Assembly: GCA_003851245.1 (NCBI GenBank)
Contig: BHEP01000010.1
Span: 1 to 63,468, forward strand
DNA length: 63,468 nucleotides
Direction of reading: 5' to 3'
DNA from: Bacteroidales bacterium
GTDB taxonomy: Bacteria > Bacteroidota > Bacteroidia > Bacteroidales > Azobacteroidaceae
The position numbers and the translations under genes were made by a program. Below, one piece after another: positions 24,966 to 34,700 of the stretch. The notes beneath the pieces are model-generated. The model saw only the letters and a list, made by a program, of their open reading frames with translations. It ran no database searches and was not told the DNA's origin. How positions within the stretch are numbered: the first letter of the stretch is position 1; each line of letters opens with the position of its first letter.

Positions 24966-24986
24966 AATTAATAGGATAAAAAAAAG

Positions 24987-26819
24987 ATGAAAATACAATT
25001 AAGAAGTCATACAAGCACCCAGGGCCGCAATATGGCTGGTGCCCGCTCTCTTTGGAGAGCCAACGGAATGAAAGATGAGCAAATGAATAAGCCCCTTATA
25101 GCCATTGTCAATTCATTTACCCAATTTGTGCCAGGTCATGTGCATCTGCATGATATTGGTCAATTTGTAAAAGCCGAAATAGAAAAAATGGGCTGTTTTG
25201 CTGCCGAGTTCAATACCATTGCCATTGATGATGGCATTGCTATGGGACATGATGGAATGCTTTACTCACTGCCTTCCAGAGATTTAATAGCCGACAGTGT
25301 AGAGTATATGGTCAATGCCCACAAGGCGGATGCCATGATATGTATTAGCAACTGCGACAAGATAACTCCAGGCATGCTTATGGCCGCAATGAGGCTTAAC
25401 ATACCCACCATTTTTGTGTCGGGAGGACCTATGGAAGCAGGCAAGCTCGATGGCAAGCAGCTAGATTTGGTAGATGCCATGGTGAGTGCTGCCGATGCTA
25501 GTGTGAGCGACGATCAGTTAAAACGCATAGAACATGCGGCCTGCCCAACCTGCGGATCGTGCTCGGGAATGTTTACAGCCAACTCCATGAACTGCCTCAA
25601 TGAGGCAATAGGCCTTGCCCTGCCAGGCAATGGTACTATAGTTGCGACACACGAAAATCGCAAAAAACTCTTTGTAGATGCCGCCCAACAAATTGTACAA
25701 AACGCATACAAATATTATCAAGAAGGCGATGCCTCTGTTTTGCCTCGCAGCATTGCCAGTAAGGCAGCCTTCATCAATGCAATGACAGTAGATATTGCCA
25801 TGGGAGGATCTACCAATACCATTCTTCACCTATTGGCAATGGCACAAGAGGCCGAAGTAGACTTCACTATGGAAGATATAGACCAGCTTTCGCGCAAAAC
25901 ACCCTGTCTATGTAAGGTGGCTCCCAATTCTCCCAAATACCACATACAGGATGTGAATCGTGCAGGGGGCATTATGGGCATATTGTCAGAATTGGCTAAG
26001 GCAAATATGGTAGATACCAATGTTTTTAGAGTCGACGGGTTTAGCCTAGCACAGGCCATTGAACACTACGACATAACAGGTAAAAAAGCCGATGAAAAGG
26101 CGATATTGAAATACAAATCGGCACCCGCCAATAGGTTCAATTTGGTGATGGGTTCGCAGAGTGAATATTTTGCCGAATTAGATACCGATAGGGAGGCAGG
26201 ATGCATAAGAAATGTAGCCAATGCCTACAGTGCAGATGGAGGATTGGCGGTACTCAAAGGAAATATTGCCATAGATGGGTGCGTTGTCAAAACAGCAGGA
26301 GTAGACAAGGACATACTTCGTTTCAAGGGAAATGCCAAGGTCTTTGATTCTCAAGATGCCGCTTGCAAGGGCATACTAAAGGATGAGGTGAAGGCCGGAG
26401 ATATTGTAGTCATCGTATACGAGGGCCCTAGGGGAGGTCCAGGCATGCAAGAAATGCTTTATCCTACCTCCTATATAAAATCCAAGCACCTAGGAAAGTC
26501 TTGTGCCCTGATTACAGACGGCAGATTTTCGGGAGGTACTTCGGGACTTTCCATAGGACACATATCGCCAGAAGCTGCTGCCGGAGGAAATATAGCCTTA
26601 GTAAGGGATAATGACGTAATAGAAATTGACATCCCCGCCAGAAGCATACAATTGATGGTCTCTGATGATGAATTAAGCAAACGAAGAGATCAAGAATTGC
26701 AAAAAGGAAATAAAGCGTTTAAAGCCCAAGATAGGGAAAGAAAGGTATCTAAAGCTCTAAGAGCCTATGCTTCAATGGTGAGTTCAGCAGATAAGGGAGC
26801 AGTTAGAATGATTGAATAA
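24987..26819 (+). CDS. ilvD: dihydroxy-acid dehydratase
   Basis: A 610-residue cytoplasmic iron-sulfur enzyme that dehydrates dihydroxy acids to the 2-oxo precursors of valine and isoleucine. Cluster-binding cysteines are visible in [11 protein letters not shown] and in the Cys-rich [19 protein letters not shown]. It also shows [16 protein letters not shown] and [20 protein letters not shown]. Length is typical. It is the first gene of ilvD-ilvB-ilvN-ilvC; ilvB follows after 28 bases. Regulation probably acts through the long leader with hairpin and repeats. Confidence 0.96.
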   Translation: MKIQLRSHTSTQGRNMAGARSLWRANGMKDEQMNKPLIAIVNSFTQFVPGHVHLHDIGQFVKAEIEKMGCFAAEFNTIAIDDGIAMGHDGMLYSLPSRDLIADSVEYMVNAHKADAMICISNCDKITPGMLMAAMRLNIPTIFVSGGPMEAGKLDGKQLDLVDAMVSAADASVSDDQLKRIEHAACPTCGSCSGMFTANSMNCLNEAIGLALPGNGTIVATHENRKKLFVDAAQQIVQNAYKYYQEGDASVLPRSIASKAAFINAMTVDIAMGGSTNTILHLLAMAQEAEVDFTMEDIDQLSRKTPCLCKVAPNSPKYHIQDVNRAGGIMGILSELAKANMVDTNVFRVDGFSLAQAIEHYDITGKKADEKAILKYKSAPANRFNLVMGSQSEYFAELDTDREAGCIRNVANAYSADGGLAVLKGNIAIDGCVVKTAGVDKDILRFKGNAKVFDSQDAACKGILKDEVKAGDIVVIVYEGPRGGPGMQEMLYPTSYIKSKHLGKSCALITDGRFSGGTSGLSIGHISPEAAAGGNIALVRDNDVIEIDIPARSIQLMVSDDELSKRRDQELQKGNKAFKAQDRERKVSKALRAYASMVSSADKGAVRMIE

Positions 26820-26847
26820 AATAAATGTATACAATTAGTTTTTGAAA

Positions 26848-28554
26848 ATGGATAATAACAAAATTACTGGTAGTGAGGCATTACTACGCTCTTTATCGCA
26901 GGAAGGAGTCGAAATTATTTTTGGCTACCCTGGAGGTGCTATTATGCCCGTGTTCGACAGTCTTTACGATTTTAGAGATAAGATAAAGCATGTATTGGTA
27001 CGTCACGAGCAAGGGGCTACTCATGCCGCCCAAGGTTATGCTAGGGTTTCGGGCAAGGTGGGAGTTGCGCTGGTGACCTCAGGCCCAGGAGCCACCAATG
27101 CCATCACAGGCGTTGCCGATGCCATGATAGACAGTACTCCTATGGTAGTAATATGTGGACAGGTAGTTTCTTACCTGCTGGGAACGGATGCCTTTCAAGA
27201 AACCGATGTGGTAGGTATTTCGCAGCCCATTTCTAAGTGGGCATACCAAATAAGGAGGCCCGAGGATATTGCCTGGGCTGTAGCCAGGGCGTTTTATATA
27301 GCCTCCACGGGAAGGCCTGGCCCTGTGGTACTCGACCTTGCAAAAGATGCACAAATAGGCCTTGTTGATTATGCCTATAAAAAAGAAAAACATATAAGGA
27401 GCTATTTCCCTGTTCCAGAAATGGATGCCACGCAAATACAAAAGGCTGCCAAGCTTATCAATGAATCAAAAAAACCATTAGCATTGGTAGGGCAGGGCGT
27501 TATATTGGGAAATGCAGAAAAAGAACTACTTGCTTTCTTGAGAAAGGCTGATATTCCTGCCGCCTGGACTATTCTTGGATTGTCGGCAATGCCTTCGGAC
27601 GAAGAATTGAATGTAGGCATGCTGGGCATGCACGGCAATGTGGGTCCAAATATAAAAACCAATGAGTGTGATGTATTGATTGCCATAGGTATGCGCTTTG
27701 ACGACAGGGTTACAGGCAATTTAAATACCTACGCCAAACAGGCAAAAATCATTCATTTTGATATTGATCCTGCCGAAATAGATAAAAATGTAAAAGCAGA
27801 CGTGCCCCTACTAGGCAATGCCAAGCAAACCTTGTCAGAAGTCACAAAACTTTTAAAAGACAATAAACATACAGGCTGGAGGGCAGAATTTAAACCCTTC
27901 GAGGATAGCGAATACCAAAGAGTTATCAAGGGTGAGCTGTTTCCCCAATCGGGAATGATAAAAATGGGAGAGGTGGTGCGTAAGGTAAGCGAGGCTACAA
28001 ACAACGATGCCATATTGGTAACCGATGTGGGGCAAAACCAGATGATGGGCGTGCGCTATTTTAAGTTCAAGCAAACACGCAGCAACGTTACCTCTGGAGG
28101 CCTTGGCACCATGGGCTTTGGACTTCCTGCCGCCATTGGTGCCAAATTTGGTGCCCCCGATCGTACCGTATGCCTCTTTGTGGGCGATGGTGGTATTCAA
28201 ATGACCATTCAAGAGCTGGGAATTATACTGCAAACCAAGGTTGATATAAAAATAATATTGCTAAACAACCATTTTTTAGGAATGGTAAGGCAATGGCAGG
28301 AGCTATTTTTCAAAGAGCGATATTCTGAAACGGTGATGTGCAATCCCAATTTTATTCAGATAGCACAGGCCTATGGCATTGCAGCAAAAAAAATAAGTGA
28401 GAGGGCAGACTTAGATGCTGCCATAGGCGAAATGCTACAAACAAAGGGCTCGTTTTTGCTAGAAGTGGAGGTCGAACAAAAAGGCATGGTTTACCCTATG
28501 ATACCCGCAGGATCTTGTGTGACCAATGTATTGCTGGGAGACGAGGAAAATTAA
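26848..28554 (+). CDS. ilvB: acetolactate synthase, large (catalytic) subunit
   Basis: A 568-residue ThDP-dependent enzyme that condenses two pyruvates, or pyruvate with 2-oxobutyrate, in Ile/Val synthesis. It shows IFGYPGGAIMPVFD, the catalytic glutamate region LVRHEQGATHAAQGYAR, and the ThDP-Mg motif beginning GDGGIQMTIQEL and ending near LLNN. The frame extends two codons upstream to a TTG, but ATG 26848 is the natural start. The small subunit follows after 16 bases. Confidence 0.96.
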   Translation: MDNNKITGSEALLRSLSQEGVEIIFGYPGGAIMPVFDSLYDFRDKIKHVLVRHEQGATHAAQGYARVSGKVGVALVTSGPGATNAITGVADAMIDSTPMVVICGQVVSYLLGTDAFQETDVVGISQPISKWAYQIRRPEDIAWAVARAFYIASTGRPGPVVLDLAKDAQIGLVDYAYKKEKHIRSYFPVPEMDATQIQKAAKLINESKKPLALVGQGVILGNAEKELLAFLRKADIPAAWTILGLSAMPSDEELNVGMLGMHGNVGPNIKTNECDVLIAIGMRFDDRVTGNLNTYAKQAKIIHFDIDPAEIDKNVKADVPLLGNAKQTLSEVTKLLKDNKHTGWRAEFKPFEDSEYQRVIKGELFPQSGMIKMGEVVRKVSEATNNDAILVTDVGQNQMMGVRYFKFKQTRSNVTSGGLGTMGFGLPAAIGAKFGAPDRTVCLFVGDGGIQMTIQELGIILQTKVDIKIILLNNHFLGMVRQWQELFFKERYSETVMCNPNFIQIAQAYGIAAKKISERADLDAAIGEMLQTKGSFLLEVEVEQKGMVYPMIPAGSCVTNVLLGDEEN

Positions 28555-28570
28555 TTATTAAAATCAAAGT

Positions 28571-29119
28571 ATGGAAACTTCAACATTATATACGGTAACC
28601 ATTTTTTCGGAAAATGCAGTTGGACTGCTCAATCAAATTACGATTATATTCAATCGTAGGAGACTTAATATAGAAACGCTTTCGGTTTCGCCATCGGCAC
28701 TAAAAGGTATACACAAGTTTACAGTCACCACCTTTTCTACACAGGATATTATCGACAAGGTAGTTAAGCAGATAGATAAACGTGTAGAAATACTTAAGGC
28801 ATATTACAATACAGATGAAGAATTGATACACCAAGAAATAGCATTATATAAGGTTTCAACGGAAAAATTTATTCAATTAAAAAATAGTGAGGGCATTATT
28901 CGCAAATATAATGCGCGTATTTTGGACATCACAGAAATATGGACAGTAATAGAAAAAACAGGGCACTATGACGAAACGCAAGACTTGTTTGAAAAGCTGC
29001 GTGATAAAATAGGTGTATTGCAGTTTATTCGCTCTGGACGTGTGGCTATAACCAAATCTAATGTCGAACGACTCAGCGATATGCTATCGTGGATAGAAGC
29101 CAAAAAAGACAATAAATAA
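28571..29119 (+). CDS. ilvN: acetolactate synthase, small (regulatory) subunit
   Basis: A 182-residue subunit with an N-terminal ACT domain (about 8-80, TVTIFSENAVGLLNQITIIF then RRRLNIETLSVS). The C-terminal half has the ALS small-subunit pattern (about 95-170). It binds IlvB, raises activity and gives feedback inhibition by valine. A 130-base gap with degenerate tandem repeats separates it from ilvC. In some relatives an acyl-ACP thioesterase lies here; none is present. Confidence 0.94.
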   Translation: METSTLYTVTIFSENAVGLLNQITIIFNRRRLNIETLSVSPSALKGIHKFTVTTFSTQDIIDKVVKQIDKRVEILKAYYNTDEELIHQEIALYKVSTEKFIQLKNSEGIIRKYNARILDITEIWTVIEKTGHYDETQDLFEKLRDKIGVLQFIRSGRVAITKSNVERLSDMLSWIEAKKDNK

Positions 29120-29222
29120 TAGACAATAAATAATCAGAGACTAAATAATAGGCAAGAAATAAATAGGCAAGAAATAATCAGAGACTAAATAATCAGAGAC
29201 TAAATAATAGAGACTAAATAAA
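29120..29222 (+). repeat. degenerate tandem repeat between ilvN and ilvC
   Basis: The gap is built of shuffled short units such as CAGAGACTAAATAAT, GGCAAGAAATAAATA and GACAATAAATAAT, the first recurring at least three times. The composition is almost free of secondary structure. No promoter is obvious, so ilvC is probably read through from ilvN. Confidence 0.75.
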
Positions 29223-29249
29223 TAATTTCATAATTAATTTTTATAAAGA

Positions 29250-30296
29250 ATGGCAATAATGAATTTTGGAGGGGTAGACGAAAGTGTAGTTACCCGTGAA
29301 GAGTTTCCATTAGAAAAAGCAAGGGAAGTATTAAAAAATGAGGTCATCGCCGTTATCGGTTATGGCGTGCAAGGACCAGGGCAGTCGCTCAACCTGCGCG
29401 ACAATGGATTTACGGTAATCGTGGGTCAGCGCAAGGGCGGTAAAACCTGGGACAAGGCCATTGCTGATGGATGGGTTCCTGGCGAAACACTTTTCGAGAT
29501 TGAAGAGGCTTGCAAAAAAGCAACAATCATTCAGTACCTACTGTCGGATGCTGCACAAATAGAGGTTTGGCCTACCATCAAACCCCTGCTAACAAAGGGA
29601 AAGGCCCTATATTTTTCTCATGGCTTCGGCATCACCTATAAGGAAAGAACGGGTATTATTGCCCCTAGTGATGTAGATGTTATCTTGGTTGCTCCCAAGG
29701 GCTCGGGCACTTCTTTGCGCCGTATGTTCTTGGAGGGTAGGGGATTGAACTCTAGCTTTGCCGTTTTTCAAGATGCCACAGGTCGCGCCAGAGAGCGTGC
29801 CGTAGCCTTGGGTATTGGTGTAGGTTCGGGCTATCTTTTTGAGACCGATTTCAAACGCGAGGTGTTTTCTGACCTTACCGGCGAACGCGGTACGCTGATG
29901 GGAGCTATACAGGGTATTTTATCTGCCCAATATGAGGTGCTGCGTGAAAACGGGCACAGTCCTTCCGAAGCTTTCAACGAAACCGTAGAAGAGCTGACAC
30001 AATCCTTGATGCCCCTCTTTGCAGAAAATGGTATGGACTGGATGTATGCCAACTGTTCGACAACTGCTCAGCGTGGCGCTCTGGATTGGATGACTCCTTT
30101 TCACGACGCTACAAAGCCTGTTTTCCAAAAACTTTATGACGAAGTAGCCTCTGGAAATGAGGCTCAGCGCTCTATAGATAGCAATTCTAAGAGCGACTAT
30201 CGCGAAAAACTGGAGGAGGAATTGAAGGCCTTGAGAGAAAGTGAAATGTGGCGCACAGGTGCCGTAGTTCGTAAGCTGCGCCCAGAGAATAGCTAA
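29250..30296 (+). CDS. ilvC: ketol-acid reductoisomerase
   Basis: A 348-residue NADPH-dependent enzyme that isomerises and reduces acetolactate or acetohydroxybutyrate. The nucleotide-binding motif GYGVQGPGQSLNLRDNG is followed by GQRKGGKTW, the loop that recognises the NADPH phosphate. FSHGFGITY and the metal-binding SDLTGERGTLMGAIQG are present. Length matches the short class I enzyme of Bacteroidota. ATG 29259 is an alternative start. A terminator follows the stop. Confidence 0.95.
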   Translation: MAIMNFGGVDESVVTREEFPLEKAREVLKNEVIAVIGYGVQGPGQSLNLRDNGFTVIVGQRKGGKTWDKAIADGWVPGETLFEIEEACKKATIIQYLLSDAAQIEVWPTIKPLLTKGKALYFSHGFGITYKERTGIIAPSDVDVILVAPKGSGTSLRRMFLEGRGLNSSFAVFQDATGRARERAVALGIGVGSGYLFETDFKREVFSDLTGERGTLMGAIQGILSAQYEVLRENGHSPSEAFNETVEELTQSLMPLFAENGMDWMYANCSTTAQRGALDWMTPFHDATKPVFQKLYDEVASGNEAQRSIDSNSKSDYREKLEEELKALRESEMWRTGAVVRKLRPENS

Positions 30297-30329
30297 AAGT
30301 TTAGTTTTATCATTAAGCTGACAAAAATA

Positions 30330-30370
30330 AAACGGATACCTCGCTCAAAATAGTAAGGGTCCGTTTTTTT
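30330..30370 (+). terminator. intrinsic terminator after ilvC
   Basis: AAACGGATACC (about 30330-30340) pairs, with one mismatch, with GGGTCCGTTT (from 30357), followed by T residues. It closes the ilv operon before the efflux genes. Confidence 0.65.
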
Positions 30371-30508
30371 ATGTCCGCTTTTTATGTCAGTTTTTATGTC
30401 CGTATTAAACCTTTTGAGTGTTTTTGAGTCTTAATTCATAAATAAAGGAATAAAAAACAATTTATAGAAGTCCCGTGAATGTATTTCAAAATAATTTAGT
30501 AAGGTAGC

Positions 30509-31600
30509 ATGAGTAAGAAAACAAAGATTATATTGATCATCATCATTGCCGCATTTATAGTAGGAATGGCATTTTATCCAAGAATAAAAAGTCAACTCTC
30601 TTCTGGCGAAAGTGTGGATAAGTTGAGTCCAAACAATCCTCCAGCAGGTCTTGCCAACAAGGCTCTAAATGTTAATGCCATTGTATTAAAATATGAAAAT
30701 ATAAGCGACATATTCAGAACAAAAGGAGTATTAATTCCCGATGAAGAGGTAGATCTTTCTTTTGAAACTTCGGGGAAAATAACCAAGTTTTATTTTAAAG
30801 AAGGATCGCATATAAAAAGAGGAGATTTACTTGCCACGGTCAATGATAAGGCCTTGCAGGCAGAATTGAAAAAATTAAAAGCCCAGCTACCTCTAGCCCA
30901 AGATAGGGTCTTTCGCCAGCAATCGCTCCTAGCAAAAGATGCCGTTAGCCAAGAAGCCTTTGAATCGGTATCCACCGACCTTGAGAAACTCAATGCAGAT
31001 ATTGAGTTGGTAAAAGCAAAAATCGAACTAACGGAGCTTAGAGCCCCCTTCGACGGACTTATAGGTTTGCGCCTGGTTAGTGAGGGTACTTACGCCTCTC
31101 CCCTCACCATTATAAGCAAACTAACAAAGATTATTCCCTTAAAAATAGAATTTTCAGTAAACGAAAGGCAGGCCAACGAAATAAAGGCGGGCACAAAACT
31201 AATTTTCTCCCTTAGCGACGATCTCAATAAGTACCAAGCATCGGTATATGCTGTGGAATCAAATTTGGATAAACAAACCCTAAGCCTTAAGGCCAGAGCA
31301 TTGTATCACAATGCGGATGGAAAACTCAAACCTGGACATTCTACCAACATAGAGATAAATTTATCGGAAATAAAAAATACATTACTCATACCCAGCCTCG
31401 CTACAATAGCCGAAATGGGACGCGACATTGCCTATATTTACAAGGATGGCAAGGCCCACAGGGTAGATTTGAAAAAAGGAATGCGCACAGCATCGTCTAT
31501 ACAGATAGTAGAGGGGCTTAATCTTGGAGATACTCTCTTGATTACTGGTCTTATGCAATTGCGTGATGGATTGCCCGTAAGTATAGACAAGCTAGATTAA
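30509..31600 (+). CDS. RND efflux periplasmic adaptor (membrane fusion protein)
   Basis: A 363-residue periplasmic adaptor with an N-terminal membrane anchor (about 5-24). The first half of the lipoyl domain (DEEVDLSFETSGKITKFYFKE) is followed by a coiled-coil hairpin (about 105-165) and the second half (ELRAPFDGLIGLRLVSEGTY). A beta-barrel and a membrane-proximal domain (GDTLLITGLMQLRDGLPV) finish it. The pump gene begins 15 bases after it and a TolC-like gene follows, making a complete tripartite exporter. No regulator is adjacent. The substrate is unknown. Confidence 0.9.
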   Translation: MSKKTKIILIIIIAAFIVGMAFYPRIKSQLSSGESVDKLSPNNPPAGLANKALNVNAIVLKYENISDIFRTKGVLIPDEEVDLSFETSGKITKFYFKEGSHIKRGDLLATVNDKALQAELKKLKAQLPLAQDRVFRQQSLLAKDAVSQEAFESVSTDLEKLNADIELVKAKIELTELRAPFDGLIGLRLVSEGTYASPLTIISKLTKIIPLKIEFSVNERQANEIKAGTKLIFSLSDDLNKYQASVYAVESNLDKQTLSLKARALYHNADGKLKPGHSTNIEINLSEIKNTLLIPSLATIAEMGRDIAYIYKDGKAHRVDLKKGMRTASSIQIVEGLNLGDTLLITGLMQLRDGLPVSIDKLD

Positions 31601-31615
31601 TTAGCAATTAATTAT

Positions 31616-34600
31616 ATGAATATCTCAGAAATTAGCATACGAAGACCTGTATTATCTACAGTTTTTATTTTAATAATATTCTTGTTAGGAGTAGTTGGAT
31701 ACCGCTATTTGGGCGTTAGAGAATTTCCTAATGTCGACAATCCCATCATTACCGTCAATGTGACTTATCCGGGAGCCAATGCCGATATTATAGAAAACCA
31801 AATTACTGAACCCCTAGAACAAAATATCAATGGCATACCTGGTATTCGCTCTCTATCAAGCAGTAGCAGTCAGGGCTATAGTAGTATAACGGTAGAGTTT
31901 GATATAGACATTGATTTAGAAACCGCCGCCAATGATGTGCGCGATAAGGTGTCGCGAGCCCAGCGGTATTTGCCTAGAGATTGCGATCCTCCAACGGTAG
32001 CCAAGGCCGATGCCGATGCCAATCCCATAATACAAATCACCATCCAAAGTGACAAACGATCTCTGCTAGAATTGAGTGAGATTGCAGAACTAACAGTAAA
32101 AGAACGCTTGCAGACCATACAAAATGTAAGTGGCGTTGAGATATGGGGCGAAAACCGCTACTCCATGCGTTTGTGGCTAGACCCAGTTAAAATGGCTGCA
32201 TACCGCATAACTCCTATGGATGTAAAAAATGCCATTGATAGGGAAAATGTGGAACTTCCCTCTGGAAGCATAGAGGGCGATATGATAGAACTAACCATCA
32301 GAACTATGGGTTTGATGCAGAGCCCCGAAGAATTTAACAATCTAATTATCAGGGAAGACAATTACAATATAGTACGATTTAGAGATATAGGCATGGCGGA
32401 GCTGGATACCGAAAATCGCAAAAATATCCTGCGACGCAATGGCATTCCCATGGTAAGTACCGTCATCATTCCCCAGCCAGGAGCCAATCAGATAGATATT
32501 TCGGACGAAACAATGCTGCGCATGGAGCAAATGCGCAAAGACCTACCCGAGGATGTCTTGATAGATGTTGTTTTCGACAACACCAAATTTATTCGCTCAT
32601 CGATAAAAGAGGTAGAGAACACTATTTATATAGCATTTTTTTTGGTGGTTTTTGTTATTTTTTTCTTCCTTCGCGACTGGCGAGTTACGCTAGTGCCTTG
32701 TGTGGTGATACTGGTATCTTTGGTTGGCTCGTTTTTTGTGATGTATGTTGCAGGATTTTCCATCAATGTATTATCTATGCTGGCTATTGTGCTGGCAGTA
32801 GGCTTGGTTGTTGATGATGCCATAGTTGTTACCGAAAATATTTATTTAAAGATAGAGGGGGGTATGAAGCCCCTAGATGCTGGAATAGAAGGGTCTAAAG
32901 AGATCTTTTTTGCAGTAATTTCAACCACCATCACTCTGGTTGCCGTATTTTTTCCCATAGTTTTTTTAGAGGGCATGACGGGGCGCTTGTTTAGAGAATT
33001 TAGCATTGTCATTTCGGGAGCCATCATTATATCGTCCTTTGTGGCACTTACATTCACACCAATGCTATCGACCAAGCTTTTTAAAAGGCGAGAAAAACCT
33101 AATTGGCTTTACAGCAAAACGGAAGGTTTTTTTCAGGGCATGAATGACATATATCAGCGCTCACTGATTTTTTTCTTGAAATATAAAATTATCTGCTTTC
33201 CTATAATTGCTCTTACTCTGGTATTAATATTTTTGCTGGTATCGAACATACCCTCCGAAATGGCTCCCTTGGAAGATAGGTCGCAGATAAGCATCAGAAC
33301 ATCTGTTCCCGAAGGTGCTACCTTCGAGTTTTCTAGGAATTATTCTGATAAAATATCGGAAATTGTAGATGCAAAAGTGCCCGAACGTATATCCAACATT
33401 CTTATTGTGAGAAGTGGTTGGGGAATGATAAGGCTTATTTTGCCCGATATTAACCAGCGGCAACGCAGCCAAATGGAGATAGCCGACGAGCTCTCCAAGG
33501 TGCTGAGGAAAGAAACTGAGGCGCGCGCTTTTGTGCAACAGCAATCGACCTTTGGAGGGCGGCGTTCAAGCATGCCCATACAATACGTTTTGCAAGCTCC
33601 CAACATTAAGAAGTTAGAGGAGTTTATTCCCCTATTTATGCAGAAAGTACAGGAAAATCCCAAGCTGCAAATGGCCGATGTAAATTTGAAATTTACAAAA
33701 CCCGAAACCCGCATCCTCATCGATAGAGAGAAGGCAGCCTTGCTGGGGGTGAGCACTCGCGATATAGGACAAACACTACAATATGCACTCAGCGGTCAGC
33801 GTATGGGCTATTTTTATATGAATGGCAAACAATATCAAATACTGGGAGAGATAAATCGTCAACAGCGCAATACACCGCTTGACTTGCGGTCTATTTATCT
33901 AAAAAATGAAAGTGGCAACATGATTCAACTAGACAATCTGGTAGAACTGGAAGAGAGCGTAGCCCCTCCACAGCTGTATCGCTACAACCGCTTCAATTCG
34001 GCCACCATCTCCTCAGGCATGGCAGAGGGCGTTACCATTGGCGAAGGTTTGGATGAAATGGACAAAATAGCCAAGGAGGTATTGGACGAAACCTTCCGCA
34101 CAGCACTCACCGGCGACTCCAAGGATTTTCGTGAGAGCTCATCAAGTTTGATGTTTGCCTTCGTTATGGCCATTGTATTGATATTTTTAATACTGTCTGC
34201 TCAGTTTGAGAGCTTCAAAGATCCCCTTATCATAATGCTAACAGTTCCCTTGGCAATGGTGGGAGCACTCACATTTATGTATTTTGGAAATATAACAATG
34301 AATATATTTAGTCAAATTGGCATAATTATGCTCATTGGCTTGGTAGCAAAAAATGGTATTCTTATTGTAGAGTTTGCCAATCAAGGGCAAGAATCAGGAA
34401 TGAGCAAGTTGGATGCAATACAAAGAGCTTCGGTACAGCGTTTGCGCCCAATTTTGATGACTAGCTTTTCTACAATATTAGGCCTGCTACCCCTGGCCTT
34501 TGCCAGTGCCGAAGGGGCAAATGGACGTGTTGCTATGGGAGTTGCCGTGATTGGAGGTATGCTAGTTTCAACATTTCTAAGTATATTTGTAGTGCCAGCA

Positions 34601-34636
34601 ATGTATATGTTTATTTCTACCCAAAGAAAAAAATAA
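31616..34636 (+). CDS. RND-family multidrug efflux pump (AcrB/MexB-like)
   Basis: A 1006-residue inner-membrane transporter of the HAE-1 type. It begins ISEISIRRPVLSTVFILIIF and keeps the GVREFPNVDNPIITV pattern. Twelve membrane helices surround two large periplasmic domains. The proton-relay aspartate pair lies in GLVVDDAIVVTENI (about 397-410). The second half repeats the fold, with GLVAKNGILIVEFANQ near 910-925. Bile salts, dyes or antibiotics are typical substrates of the family. It is encoded between its adaptor and the outer-membrane channel. Confidence 0.93.
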   Translation: MNISEISIRRPVLSTVFILIIFLLGVVGYRYLGVREFPNVDNPIITVNVTYPGANADIIENQITEPLEQNINGIPGIRSLSSSSSQGYSSITVEFDIDIDLETAANDVRDKVSRAQRYLPRDCDPPTVAKADADANPIIQITIQSDKRSLLELSEIAELTVKERLQTIQNVSGVEIWGENRYSMRLWLDPVKMAAYRITPMDVKNAIDRENVELPSGSIEGDMIELTIRTMGLMQSPEEFNNLIIREDNYNIVRFRDIGMAELDTENRKNILRRNGIPMVSTVIIPQPGANQIDISDETMLRMEQMRKDLPEDVLIDVVFDNTKFIRSSIKEVENTIYIAFFLVVFVIFFFLRDWRVTLVPCVVILVSLVGSFFVMYVAGFSINVLSMLAIVLAVGLVVDDAIVVTENIYLKIEGGMKPLDAGIEGSKEIFFAVISTTITLVAVFFPIVFLEGMTGRLFREFSIVISGAIIISSFVALTFTPMLSTKLFKRREKPNWLYSKTEGFFQGMNDIYQRSLIFFLKYKIICFPIIALTLVLIFLLVSNIPSEMAPLEDRSQISIRTSVPEGATFEFSRNYSDKISEIVDAKVPERISNILIVRSGWGMIRLILPDINQRQRSQMEIADELSKVLRKETEARAFVQQQSTFGGRRSSMPIQYVLQAPNIKKLEEFIPLFMQKVQENPKLQMADVNLKFTKPETRILIDREKAALLGVSTRDIGQTLQYALSGQRMGYFYMNGKQYQILGEINRQQRNTPLDLRSIYLKNESGNMIQLDNLVELEESVAPPQLYRYNRFNSATISSGMAEGVTIGEGLDEMDKIAKEVLDETFRTALTGDSKDFRESSSSLMFAFVMAIVLIFLILSAQFESFKDPLIIMLTVPLAMVGALTFMYFGNITMNIFSQIGIIMLIGLVAKNGILIVEFANQGQESGMSKLDAIQRASVQRLRPILMTSFSTILGLLPLAFASAEGANGRVAMGVAVIGGMLVSTFLSIFVVPAMYMFISTQRKK

Positions 34637-34700
34637 GATTGTTTGTAATTATTTATTATTATTATTATTATAAATATCAAGTATCATTCATTATTAATAT

